From assembly GCA_964614185.1 (NCBI GenBank), contig CAZTKJ010000018.1, forward strand, positions 1-58,829: a DNA stretch of 58,829 nucleotides. The letters are read 5' to 3'. The translations under genes and the position numbers were made by a program. Source of the DNA: Suilimivivens sp964614185 (GTDB lineage: Bacteria > Bacillota > Clostridia > Lachnospirales > Lachnospiraceae). How positions within the stretch are numbered: position 1 is the first letter of the stretch; each line of letters starts with the position of its first letter. This document shows positions 51,700 through 58,829 of this stretch, piece after piece. A model generated the notes under the pieces. It was not told the origin of the DNA. It was given only the letters and a program-made list of their open reading frames with translations, and did no database searches.

Positions 51700-52500
51700 A
51701 TGAAAAGAACAGCAGGGAAAAAGCAAAAATTCATGAAAACCATAGCAGCTATGTTGGCAGTTACAGGAATGCTTTTTTCAGGATGCAGCAAGGAACAAAA
51801 CGCAGTTCCGGAAGAAGGAAAAGAACCAGAGCCGGTTATAGAAGAACTGCCCACTACGGGACTTTCCTATGAAACTGCAGCAGATGCTGCCATTGATTTT
51901 GAAACCCTTAAAAAAGAGAATCCTGATATTTTTGCATGGCTTTACATACCGGGTACAGACATAGATTTTCCGGTTCTCCAAAGTGAAGAAGCAGATGATT
52001 ATTATGAGAGCCATAATGCGTTTGGAGAAGTTGGAAACGAGGGCGCTCTTTATACAGAACTTGCCAATCTGAAGGATATGTGCGATTTCAATACAGTGAT
52101 TCATGGAAAATGCAGTGATGATGGAAAAAACGGACTGTTTGCAGATTTGTATCAGTTTATGGATCCTGATTTTTTTGTGGAGCATGAAACAGCTTATCTT
52201 TACATAGATGGAAATCTTCTGACATATGAAATCTTTGCATCCTATGAGAGAGAAAATACAAGTTTACTCAGAACCTATGATTTTACTTATATAGCAGGTT
52301 GCCAGGATTTTTTGGATGATTTATATGGAACCAGAGAAATGGGAATGAATTTGAGGGAAGGATGGACGGGACTGACTCCTTATCATTTCCTGATTACGCT
52401 GACCACTAGGAGAGGCGAAGATGCAGACAGTCAATATGTGGTATTGGCAGCTCTTGTAAGAGATGCGGCAGGTACCATTGACAGAGTAATTATTGAATAA
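51700..52500 (+). CDS. Sortase-B-like lipoprotein lacking catalytic residues
   Basis: A 266-residue lipoprotein (signal AAMLAVTGMLF, lipobox FSGC, C29). The mature part has the SrtB fold: NPDIFAWLYIPGTDIDFPVL, YYESHNAFGEVGNEGALYTE, NTVIHGKCSDDGKNGLFADL, YLYIDGNLLTYEIFASYE and YHFLITLTTRRG. In active class B sortases GHN holds the catalytic His, T-L-S-T-C the Cys, and a later Arg follows. Here these positions read GKC (K137), T-L-T-T-R (R237) and Gln (about 245). All three are lost. The protein is therefore unlikely to be a transpeptidase and may bind a glycan or protein partner in EPS assembly. Sortases are normally not lipoproteins. Confidence 0.85.
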   Translation: MKRTAGKKQKFMKTIAAMLAVTGMLFSGCSKEQNAVPEEGKEPEPVIEELPTTGLSYETAADAAIDFETLKKENPDIFAWLYIPGTDIDFPVLQSEEADDYYESHNAFGEVGNEGALYTELANLKDMCDFNTVIHGKCSDDGKNGLFADLYQFMDPDFFVEHETAYLYIDGNLLTYEIFASYERENTSLLRTYDFTYIAGCQDFLDDLYGTREMGMNLREGWTGLTPYHFLITLTTRRGEDADSQYVVLAALVRDAAGTIDRVIIE

Positions 52501-52600
52501 ATAGAAATGTTATGAACAGATATTTCCGGCAGATTTTCCTGCTGTAAATATAAACCACACTCAGTTTTCCGTAAATTCGGAAAGAAAGGAGGAGATTCAG

Positions 52601-53233
52601 ATGAAAAAGTTAATTGCAATAGCGTTAGCAGGTGCTATGGTATTTTCACTGCCCGTAATGGCAGCCGACATCGAGGAGACAAGTCCTTCTGCATCAGATA
52701 TCGTTTCATCCGGTAGTTGGTCTGGGATCCCGTGTGGATCCGATAACAGCGTTCCTGCAGAAGCTGTCGTTTCATCCAGCGCATCGGATGCAGCAGCAGC
52801 CGAAGAAGGCAAGACTGTTGGAGAATATCTTAACAATGCTGTCATAGAAGTGGCTGGTCTTGAGTCAGTAACTCCTGTTGGACAGGGCGGACATGTTATT
52901 ATTAACGGTGCGCCCAGTAACGTAACCTTCATGGTAGAAAAACCAGATGCAGCAGCAGTGAAATCCGCAAAGACAGAAGCAGCTTTACTTGGCGGAAAGG
53001 TTCTTAACGTAGTAAGCGTTAATTCTATTGTTGGAAAATTTAAAACAGCAAGAGTTAACTACTATTTGAAGGGAATCAAAGCAGGCCAGAACATTAAGGT
53101 TTATCAGCTGGTAAAGAACTCATGGGTAGAGCTTACCGTAGCAGAGATCAGAGAAGACCATGTGGTTGTTGATATGACAAGTCTGGGAACTCTGATGTTT
53201 GTAGAAGTACCCGCAGCTCCTGTGGCTGAATAA
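52601..53233 (+). CDS. Secreted protein of unknown function in EPS operon
   Basis: A 210-residue secreted protein. The signal peptide KKLIAIALAGAMVFSLPVMA ends with a good AxA-type cleavage site. A Ser/Ala-rich linker spans about 25-70 (ASDIVSSGSWSG, VSSSASDAAAAEEG). The C-terminal 135 residues form a predicted all-beta domain (VIINGAPSNVTFMVEKPDAA ... VNYYLKGIKAGQNIKVYQLV ... VVDMTSLGTLMFVEVPAAP). It has no LPXTG motif. AAGGAGGAG precedes ATG 52601. I do not recognise a family. It follows the sortase-like gene by 100 bases and might be its surface partner. Confidence 0.75.
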   Translation: MKKLIAIALAGAMVFSLPVMAADIEETSPSASDIVSSGSWSGIPCGSDNSVPAEAVVSSSASDAAAAEEGKTVGEYLNNAVIEVAGLESVTPVGQGGHVIINGAPSNVTFMVEKPDAAAVKSAKTEAALLGGKVLNVVSVNSIVGKFKTARVNYYLKGIKAGQNIKVYQLVKNSWVELTVAEIREDHVVVDMTSLGTLMFVEVPAAPVAE

Positions 53234-53283
53234 ACACAATTATCCTGTGGATAGTTTTTCACTTGATTACGAGTGTGGGATGT

Positions 53284-53309
53284 GCACTGCCGCGAAGACG
53301 CGGCAGTGC
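53284..53309 (+). other. Very stable hairpin before the sugar transferase gene
   Basis: GCACTGCCGCG (53284-53294) pairs perfectly with CGCGGCAGTGC (53299-53309) around AAGA. It is followed by A-rich DNA, not T, so it is not a simple terminator. It lies 50 bases before ATG 53359 and could be an attenuator-like or RNA-stability element. Confidence 0.55.
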
Positions 53310-53358
53310 AGAAAAAGAAGCAAAATTTTTACTTGGATATTTACGAAGAGAAAAGAAG

Positions 53359-54063
53359 ATGGATGGAACAAAGGTGCTGACAAAAGATACAAATGGCGTC
53401 AAGGAAAACTACAGACAGAATGAAAAGATTTTGCATGCGAATAGGCATGTTGTGTCCTCTGTTGTATTCAAAATAAGTAAAAGAGGCTTTGATGTGCTGG
53501 GTTCCTTGATGGGATTAATAGTTCTTGCACCAGTGTTTCTGATAATTGCATTGGCAATCAAGATAGAAGATGGTGGATATGCCTTTTATAAGCAGGATAG
53601 AAACGGGCTAAATGGAAAAGTATTCCAAATGTACAAATTCAGAAGTATGTGCATGAATGCAGAGCAAATGCATCAAAGTCTGCTAGAAAAAAATGAATTA
53701 GATGGACCTGCATTTAAACTAAAAAATGATCCGAGAGTAACAAAAGTAGGGCGTTTTATCAGAAGGACGAGTTTGGATGAACTGCCGCAGCTTGTTAATA
53801 TATTAAAAGGGGAAATGAGCTTTGTGGGCCCTCGTCCGCTGCCCACATATGAAACAGAGCAGTGTAACGATTATCAAAAACAAAGGATGATGATAAAGCC
53901 GGGACTGACATGCTATTGGCAGTGCAGTGGAAGAAATAATTTATCTTTTGATGAATGGATTGAACTGGATCTGAAATATATAAAGGAAGCTGGTTTTTGG
54001 ACTGATTTTAAAATTATGTGTAAGACTGTTGCCAGCGTTATCTCTGGTGATGGTGCGTATTAA
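53359..54063 (+). CDS. Initiating undecaprenyl-phosphate sugar transferase (WcaJ/CpsE type)
   Basis: A 234-residue bacterial sugar transferase. ATG 53359 is chosen; the frame extends to 53263 through the hairpin, but without conserved sequence. The RBS is weak. A transmembrane or re-entrant helix (FDVLGSLMGLIVLAPVFLII) is followed by the PF02397 core: KQDRNGLNGKVFQMYKFRSM (Lys/Arg), DPRVTKVGRFIRRTSLDELP, QLVNILKGEMSFVGPRPL, and KPGLTCYWQCSGRNNLSFDE. It puts the first sugar phosphate on undecaprenyl phosphate, starting the repeat unit. The N-terminal region of larger relatives is absent. Confidence 0.92.
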   Translation: MDGTKVLTKDTNGVKENYRQNEKILHANRHVVSSVVFKISKRGFDVLGSLMGLIVLAPVFLIIALAIKIEDGGYAFYKQDRNGLNGKVFQMYKFRSMCMNAEQMHQSLLEKNELDGPAFKLKNDPRVTKVGRFIRRTSLDELPQLVNILKGEMSFVGPRPLPTYETEQCNDYQKQRMMIKPGLTCYWQCSGRNNLSFDEWIELDLKYIKEAGFWTDFKIMCKTVASVISGDGAY

Positions 54064-54197
54064 GAGGGTAGTGGTAGTAGCATAAAGAACCATTAAGTGT
54101 AAATGGGAATTTAGTGCTTTTAGTATAGATAACGTACCTTGACAATTGCATATCTTACAATAGAAATAAAACGGAAAATCATACAAAAATTTCTAAT

Positions 54198-54216
54198 TTT
54201 CTATTGACAATAGAAA
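54198..54216. promoter_or_regulatory. Palindrome over the Rpn promoter -35
   Basis: TTTCTATT (54198-54205) and AATAGAAA (54209-54216) flank GAC. The half ACAATAGAAAT (54207-54217) is repeated exactly 50 bp upstream at 54157-54167. It may be a repressor site. Confidence 0.45.
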
Positions 54217-54232
54217 TCGAATTCCCTATAAT
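54204..54232 (+). promoter_or_regulatory. Perfect consensus promoter of the Rpn unit
   Basis: TTGACA (54204-54209), 17-bp spacer, TATAAT (54227-54232): both boxes match consensus exactly. Confidence 0.85.
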
Positions 54233-54402
54233 TTACTTAGTCAAAGGAAAACATCAAAGTGGAATTCAAAGTCCTGTTCAGGGTGGAGGATCGGATATCC
54301 GATTTCGGCGTATCAGCCATATTTCACGAATCACAACAGAAAATGGCTGAAGGGCATTGCAGGAATTTATGTATTGCCATGGATACAGCCGGAAAGGAGT
54401 AC

Positions 54403-55305
54403 ATGGGGAAAAAAGATTTAGCAGGGAAGGATTTCTTTGCAGACCGCAGGAGGTTTGCAGAGTTACTGAATGCAATTCTTTGTCACGGAAAGGACTGCAT
54501 TCAGGCGGAAGAGCTTGAGTTGGTGAAAAGGGTCTATCCATCACTTTCAGGAAAAGGTGAGATGGGGCGTGATATTTTCATGAAGGATATCAAAAGGAAT
54601 GTTTGCTATGGCTTAGAATTGGAAACCGAATCTGATTACAGCATGCCGGAGCGGGTAATGGTCTATGATGTCTGTGAACTGGAGCAGCAAATTAAGGAAA
54701 TCAGTAAGCAGCAAAAGGAAGAATCTCTGGCTCAGAACAAGCTGGATTATCGGGAAAAGAAAAGCCGGATAAAAGGGACAGATTTTCTTTTGCCGGTGGT
54801 AACGGTGGTTCTTTATCTGGGAACTAATCATTGGGAAGGAAGAAGGAAATTGTCGGAACTATATCATATTTCGGAAGAAACCGAAGAATTGATGCGGGAG
54901 AAGCTTCCTGATTATGGATTTCCATTATTGGAAGCGGACTATATTAATGCAGAGACGTTTAAAACGGATTTGAGAGAATTCTTTCAGGCGATGCAGTGTC
55001 GGAATGATAAGAAAAAGATGAAAGAGTTGTTTCGGACAGAATGTTTCAAGAATCTTAAGGAAGAGACCGTATGGGCAATAGCTGTGCATCTGGATAAAGA
55101 ACGATTGATGCCTAAAATCAGGAAGGAGAACTCAGATATGTGCAATGCAATAGAAGAGATTTTTGAAGATGGAAAAATAGAAGGAAGAGCGGAAGGAAGA
55201 AGCATTATTATTCGGAATATGCTACAGGAGGGAATGGATCGGGAATTTATTTGTAAAATTACGGGATGTTCTCAACAGGAACTTGCATTAGTTGCAGAAG
55301 AGTAA
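54403..55305 (+). CDS. Rpn-family PD-(D/E)XK nuclease/transposase-like protein
   Basis: A 300-residue protein of the Rpn (recombination-promoting nuclease, transposase_31) group. It begins GKKDLAGKDFFADRRRFAEL, the usual N-terminus of the family. Later come ELETESDYSMPERVMVYDVC (the Asp of the nuclease core is in the MVYD strand), LLPVVTVVLYLGTNHWEGRR, and an IEGRAEGRSIIIRNMLQEGM helical tail that is common in the family. ATG 54403 (AAAGGAG three bases away) matches the family; the frame runs 48 codons further up. It has its own consensus promoter and terminator, so it is a separate unit inserted in the EPS locus. Confidence 0.88.
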   Translation: MGKKDLAGKDFFADRRRFAELLNAILCHGKDCIQAEELELVKRVYPSLSGKGEMGRDIFMKDIKRNVCYGLELETESDYSMPERVMVYDVCELEQQIKEISKQQKEESLAQNKLDYREKKSRIKGTDFLLPVVTVVLYLGTNHWEGRRKLSELYHISEETEELMREKLPDYGFPLLEADYINAETFKTDLREFFQAMQCRNDKKKMKELFRTECFKNLKEETVWAIAVHLDKERLMPKIRKENSDMCNAIEEIFEDGKIEGRAEGRSIIIRNMLQEGMDREFICKITGCSQQELALVAEE

Positions 55306-55339
55306 GCAGGTCGTATTAATTAAATAAAGCAAAGTGATG

Positions 55340-55391
55340 AAAAGCTTCCATTGTAAGATATGTAATTGTCTTTACGATGGGAGCTTTTTAT
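55340..55391 (+). terminator. Terminator of the Rpn unit
   Basis: AAAAGCTTCCATTGTAAG (from 55340) pairs with CTTTACGATGGGAGCTTTT (to 55388), with G-U pairs and one bulge, followed by TTA. The remaining bases up to 55539 hold a promoter-less-looking AT-rich leader for the GT8 gene. Confidence 0.7.
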
Positions 55392-55539
55392 ATGAGTAAA
55401 TATAGGAATCATGAATGGTCTTAATTATGAAAAAGATAGTTATGTTTGTTAGTAGATTAGATACAAAAATGCAGTGTTGATGCGTGGAGGATAATGTGAA
55501 ATTGATAATTATGTCTGAATTCGCGAGAGAGGTGGTAGC

Positions 55540-56535
55540 ATGAATGTAATGTACGCAGCAGATGACAATTATGCGGAAATTATGGGTGTCTCTATTTTAT
55601 CACTTTTAGAAAATAACAGACATTTGGGAGATATTCATTTTTATATTGTAGAGGATAAAATCAGTCAAGATAATATTAGAAAATTAGAGAATATGATTAG
55701 GTCATATAACAGAGATGTGGTTTTCTTGAAAAAACCCAATATTAGAGGAAAACTGGGTGTAGAGCTCAAAACACTCCGATGGAGTGACAGTGCATACTCT
55801 CGGCTTTTCCTTAAGGAATTATTTGGGCAACATCATCAAGTGGACAAGCTGCTGTATTTGGACTGTGATACGCTTATTGTTTCCTCATTGCAGGAATTAT
55901 GGGAAACAGATATCAATTATTATTTAGGAGCAGCCTGCCTTGAGTGTATGAGTAACTTGCACAAGAGAATTATAGGTGCTAAAAAAACTGATAATTATAT
56001 AAATACGGGAATGTTACTTCTGAATGTAAAAAAGTGGATAGAAAATGATATTGAAACAGTGGTTTCAGAATTTATTAAGAAATATAACGGTAAGACAGAA
56101 TATGTCGATCAAGGGGTGATCAATGGAACAGTGAGTAATCAATTTAAATTGGTAAGCCCCAGATATAATCTGACAACATTAGCTTATGATTTCACATATG
56201 AAGAGATGCAAATTTATAGAAAACCACAGTTTGGTTATGCCAAAGAAGAGTGGGAAGATGCAGTGAAAAGTCCAGTAGTAGTACATTTTACTACCAGCTT
56301 TTTGTCGGTTAGACCATGGTTTGAGGGAAGTAATCATCCTTATGCAGGAGAATGGGAAAAATTTTATCAAGAGAGTTTATGGAAAGATATGCCATATAGA
56401 AAAAAGGAAGATAGAGAAGTAAGGAATAAAAAGCAAAAGATATATGAGGTGATGCCAAAGTGGATAGCGGTTAGATTGGCGGGGATACTACATGCATATG
56501 TAAAGCCGATTGCGTATGCTATTAGCAAGAAATAG
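55540..56535 (+). CDS. GT8-family glycosyltransferase
   Basis: A 331-residue transferase. The N-terminus MNVMYAADDNYAEIMGVSIL is the GT8 sugar-nucleotide binding start. The DxD motif is YLDCDTLIV (about 105-113). The GT8 later motifs NTGMLLLNVKKW and VDQGVINGTVSNQFKLVSPR, and VVHFTTS near 250, are present. It would add glucose or galactose to the growing repeat unit. A long basic tail may touch the membrane. GAGAGAGG precedes ATG 55540. Confidence 0.93.
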   Translation: MNVMYAADDNYAEIMGVSILSLLENNRHLGDIHFYIVEDKISQDNIRKLENMIRSYNRDVVFLKKPNIRGKLGVELKTLRWSDSAYSRLFLKELFGQHHQVDKLLYLDCDTLIVSSLQELWETDINYYLGAACLECMSNLHKRIIGAKKTDNYINTGMLLLNVKKWIENDIETVVSEFIKKYNGKTEYVDQGVINGTVSNQFKLVSPRYNLTTLAYDFTYEEMQIYRKPQFGYAKEEWEDAVKSPVVVHFTTSFLSVRPWFEGSNHPYAGEWEKFYQESLWKDMPYRKKEDREVRNKKQKIYEVMPKWIAVRLAGILHAYVKPIAYAISKK

Positions 56536-56582
56536 AAAGTCTGAGAAATAAAAGTATAAAGTTGGAGGGCTATAGAGATAAG

Positions 56583-57422
56583 ATGATCCGAGAAGTTCAA
56601 AAATGTGGTATAGAAGCATTGAAAGTATTTTCCCAAATATGTGAAGAGAATAACTTAACATATTTTATGATTGGGGGAACTCTATTAGGTGCAATTAGGC
56701 ATAAGGGCTTTATTCCTTGGGATGATGATATTGATGTTGCAATGCCTAGAAAAGATTATGAGAAATTACTTCTTATATCTGAAAAGATAAAAATTGCTCC
56801 ATATTATTTCGATCATTACACAAGAAGTAATAACATGCTGAGGTGTATGATTATGGCTTTGAAAAATTATAATATCAAAATTGATTACCAACACGATAAT
56901 CATTATATTGAACATTCGAATTTTAAAATTGATATTCTTCCAATTGATGGCACGCCTAATAATAAGTTTGTTAGAATGTTTTTTTATACAAAATTAATGG
57001 TGTATAGGGCACTTTTTAAATTTACTGTGATAGATGAAGTGGATCTAGATAATCTGGATATGGATCGTCCTATAATAGAAAAAATTCTTATTGCGTTTGC
57101 AAGAAAAACGAAGATAGGGGCACATATAGATGGATACAAACTGTTAAACAGATTAGAAATGTGTCTTAAGTCTTATGATATGGATAAAAGCAATATTTGT
57201 GGCACATTTCTTGGTGCATATAAATTACGGGAGTTTGTGGATTGCAAATATTTTCATGAAAGAAATAAGTATCAATTTGAAGATTCAGAGTTTTATGGAA
57301 CTATGGATTATGACGGATATTTATCTTGTATTTATGGTGATTATAGGAGATTACCACCAATTGAGAGACGTATAGGAAAACATAAAATTCTTAAGGTTGA
57401 GAAAGTGGAGGATAAAAAGTGA
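56583..57422 (+). CDS. LicD-family phosphotransferase
   Basis: A 279-residue LicD-type protein. ATG 56583 is preferred; GGAGGG lies 13 bases before it and an in-frame TTG at 56562 is less likely. The nucleotidyltransferase-fold core reads YFMIGGTLLGAIRHKGFIPW, then DDDIDVAMPRKDYEKL (metal Asp residues about 48-52). LicD proteins move phosphocholine or a similar polyol phosphate from a CDP donor to a glycan. The TagD-type gene overlaps its last bases, so the donor is probably the CDP compound made there. Confidence 0.9.
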   Translation: MIREVQKCGIEALKVFSQICEENNLTYFMIGGTLLGAIRHKGFIPWDDDIDVAMPRKDYEKLLLISEKIKIAPYYFDHYTRSNNMLRCMIMALKNYNIKIDYQHDNHYIEHSNFKIDILPIDGTPNNKFVRMFFYTKLMVYRALFKFTVIDEVDLDNLDMDRPIIEKILIAFARKTKIGAHIDGYKLLNRLEMCLKSYDMDKSNICGTFLGAYKLREFVDCKYFHERNKYQFEDSEFYGTMDYDGYLSCIYGDYRRLPPIERRIGKHKILKVEKVEDKK

Positions 57423-57835
57423 AACGAATTATTACATATGGGACATTTGATTTGCTGCATTATGGGCATATTAATTTGTTAAAAAGGGCAAAAGAATTAG
57501 GTGATTACTTAGTGGTTGCATTGTCTACCGATGAATTTAATAGGAAAGAAAAACGAAAACAATGCTATTTTTCTTACGAGCAAAGAAAGAGATTATTAGA
57601 AGCAATCAGGTATGTAGATTTAGTTATTCCGGAAGAAAATTGGGAACAGAAAAAAACGGATATCTATGAATATCATATAAATACGTTTGTTATAGGAAAT
57701 GATTGGGAAGGTCAATTTGATTTTTTAAAAAGTGAGGGAATAGAAGTAATATATTTACCAAGAACACCTGAAATTAGTACAACCCAGATGAAGGATGATT
57801 TGGGAAACACCTATTGGAGAGAAGAGAGTGAATGA
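57419..57835 (+). CDS. tagD: Glycerol-3-phosphate cytidylyltransferase-like
   Basis: A 138-residue cytidylyltransferase. GTG 57419 overlaps the LicD stop, with GGAGG ten bases upstream. YGTFDLLHYGHINLLKRAKE holds the HxGH motif (H14-Y-G-H17), VVALSTDEFNRKEKRK follows, and the end has PRTPEISTTQMK, matching the R-T-x-x-I-S-T-T signature of TagD. It makes CDP-glycerol from CTP and glycerol 3-phosphate, or a close relative. Coupling to LicD suggests a glycerol-phosphate-type decoration of the EPS. Confidence 0.92.
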   Translation: MKRIITYGTFDLLHYGHINLLKRAKELGDYLVVALSTDEFNRKEKRKQCYFSYEQRKRLLEAIRYVDLVIPEENWEQKKTDIYEYHINTFVIGNDWEGQFDFLKSEGIEVIYLPRTPEISTTQMKDDLGNTYWREESE

Positions 57836-58808
57836 GTTAGTATCAATTATTATTCCTGTATTTAATGTAGAAAAGTATATAAGTATGTGTATACAGTCCG
57901 TTTTGTTACAGACATATAAAGAATTGCAAATATTATTAATAGATGATGGAAGTTTTGACATGTCTGGTAAGATATGTGATAAATATGCAGAGATAGATCC
58001 TAGGATAAAAGTTATTCATAAAAAAAATGAAGGAGTATCTGTTGCAAGAAATGTAGGCATTGAATATGCAATAGGAAAGTACATATGTTTTGTAGACTCT
58101 GATGATTATTTAACTAAAATGTATGTGGCTGAATTAGTTTCAGCGATAAAAAATAATAATGTGGAAATGGCGATGTGTGGTCATTTTCGGTTACAAAACG
58201 GGAAACTGTTTCCTCAAGGATTTGAAAATAGAATACTTAGTAAAGAAGACAAAAAATTTTATTGGTATATGTGTATTAATTTGAAAGGCAGATTTTTGTG
58301 GAATAAAATATATTTGACCGAGTTGATAAAAGAAAATGGGATTTTTTTTGAAAAGGGAATTCACCCAGGAGAAGATACATTGTTTAATTTAAAGTATTCC
58401 TTTTGTGTGAAGAAGGTGAAAATTATAGATACGCCATTATATGTATATGTTGATAGCATTTCTTCTGTAATGAAACGTGATTTGTCAAGATCTTGCTTTG
58501 AAAACTACAAAAGGCAGATAAAGCCACATGAAAAACTAATGGAAAATAATTTGTCAGAAAAAGAAAAGAATTGTGTTCAAATGCGCATTTTTGAGATATG
58601 TGCCAATTTGATATATGATAATAAAAAGTATGGATTGCATCGGAATGTGAAAGAATATAAAAAATTTGTTAACGATAATGTATGGAGATATTTGTCTGCA
58701 CCATATATATCAAGATACATGAAAGGCAGAAATATATTTTTGATGATTTGGCCTCAATTTTTTGACATAGTAAGAATAAACTGTACCCCTTGTCAAGGAC
58801 ATTTTTAA
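57828..58808 (+). CDS. GT2-family glycosyltransferase, tail altered by repeat
   Basis: A 326-residue GT-A transferase, starting at GTG 57828 (GGAGAGAAGAGA just before; eight-base overlap with tagD). The core is VSIIIPVFNVEKYISMCIQS (residues 5-24), IDDGSFDMSGKICD, VARNVGIEYAIGKYICFVDS (DSDD motif) and HPGEDTLFNLKYS. The last ten codons (58777-58808) and the stop come from the contig-end repeat, so the natural C-terminus is lost or replaced. Length is still normal for the family; activity may be kept. Last gene of the visible EPS operon. Confidence 0.88.
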   Translation: MNELVSIIIPVFNVEKYISMCIQSVLLQTYKELQILLIDDGSFDMSGKICDKYAEIDPRIKVIHKKNEGVSVARNVGIEYAIGKYICFVDSDDYLTKMYVAELVSAIKNNNVEMAMCGHFRLQNGKLFPQGFENRILSKEDKKFYWYMCINLKGRFLWNKIYLTELIKENGIFFEKGIHPGEDTLFNLKYSFCVKKVKIIDTPLYVYVDSISSVMKRDLSRSCFENYKRQIKPHEKLMENNLSEKEKNCVQMRIFEICANLIYDNKKYGLHRNVKEYKKFVNDNVWRYLSAPYISRYMKGRNIFLMIWPQFFDIVRINCTPCQGHF

Positions 58809-58829
58809 AAGTTTAGCCCCACCCTTTTT
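58777..58829. repeat. Terminal inverted repeat, right copy
   Basis: Exact reverse complement of 3-55 (53 of 53 bases). It supplies the last codons and stop of the GT2 gene. Probably the end of an insertion sequence copy running off the contig. Confidence 0.85.

Noticed and set aside
55392..55424. Ten-codon open frame with an RBS-like GGGAG before it
   Set aside because: The GGGAG is part of the terminator stem and the peptide has no features; chance is the simplest reading.

Overview
This window looks like one contig from a low-GC Firmicute, most likely the family Lachnospiraceae (Clostridia). The evidence is the strong AGGAGG-type ribosome binding sites, the AT-rich codon use, an ATCase with a separate PyrI chain, a CUT1 sugar ABC transporter without its own ATPase, and a CpsB/CpsC/CpsD/LytR exopolysaccharide operon preceded by a tyrosine recombinase. 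The genus cannot be fixed by eye. No rRNA, tRNA or CRISPR array was seen. Both ends carry the same 53-bp sequence in inverted orientation (3-55 and 58777-58829), so the contig probably breaks at copies of one repeated element, plausibly an insertion sequence.

Layout. 1-7.7 kb is an AT-rich accessory region. It holds broken genes (RES-domain tail, rRNA methyltransferase-like scraps, an IS256-type transposase remnant, a decayed DNA glycosylase), a LytTR/GHKL two-component system with a 20-bp-phased direct-repeat operator in front of an unknown gene, a likely self-regulated ribbon-helix-helix-like gene under a perfect 52-bp palindrome, an Abi_2 HEPN abortive-infection gene preceded by a structured RNA, and a GIY-YIG/DUF4357 protein. 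7.8-16.7 kb holds small metabolic and regulatory units: MerR regulator plus serine hydrolase, SGNH esterase, MATE exporter, ferredoxin-type aldo/keto reductase, LbetaH acetyltransferase, UlaG-like hydrolase plus AraC regulator, and an XRE regulator. 16.9-20.3 kb is a large hybrid histidine kinase. 20.4-23.6 kb holds pyrI, pyrB, a nitroreductase, a PH-domain-like protein and a CmpB-like membrane protein. 23.6-28.5 kb is a folate operon (folC, folE, HD protein, folP, fused folB-folK, MBL lipoprotein). 28.6-36.5 kb holds a DUF5050 protein, pheA, a DUF815 ATPase and a polyphosphate cluster (ppx-type, ppk1, maf). 36.6-46.1 kb is a sugar locus: lipoprotein binding protein, two permeases, LacI regulator, an unclassified 617-residue enzyme-like protein, a zinc ribbon, a cytoplasmic GH53 galactanase and a HAD phosphatase. 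It probably handles imported beta-1,4-galacto-oligosaccharides.

46.2-58.8 kb is an exopolysaccharide/teichoic-type glycan locus. A tyrosine recombinase sits between two 29-bp core-type sites in inverted orientation. The right-hand site contains the ATG of cpsB, just after a terminator, and a promoter-like sequence near the left site points away from the operon. I infer a recombinase-driven ON/OFF switch. Downstream come CpsB phosphatase, Wzz/CpsC, CpsD tyrosine kinase, a one-pass Ig-like protein, an LCP ligase, a sortase-B-like lipoprotein that has lost its catalytic His, Cys and Arg, a secreted protein of unknown function, the initiating sugar transferase, a self-contained Rpn nuclease unit, a GT8 transferase, LicD, a TagD-type cytidylyltransferase and a GT2 transferase whose last codons come from the contig-end repeat.

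The best candidates for something not yet described are the invertible EPS switch together with the pseudo-sortase lipoprotein, the LytTR operator with its unknown output gene, and the 617-residue protein of the galactan locus.
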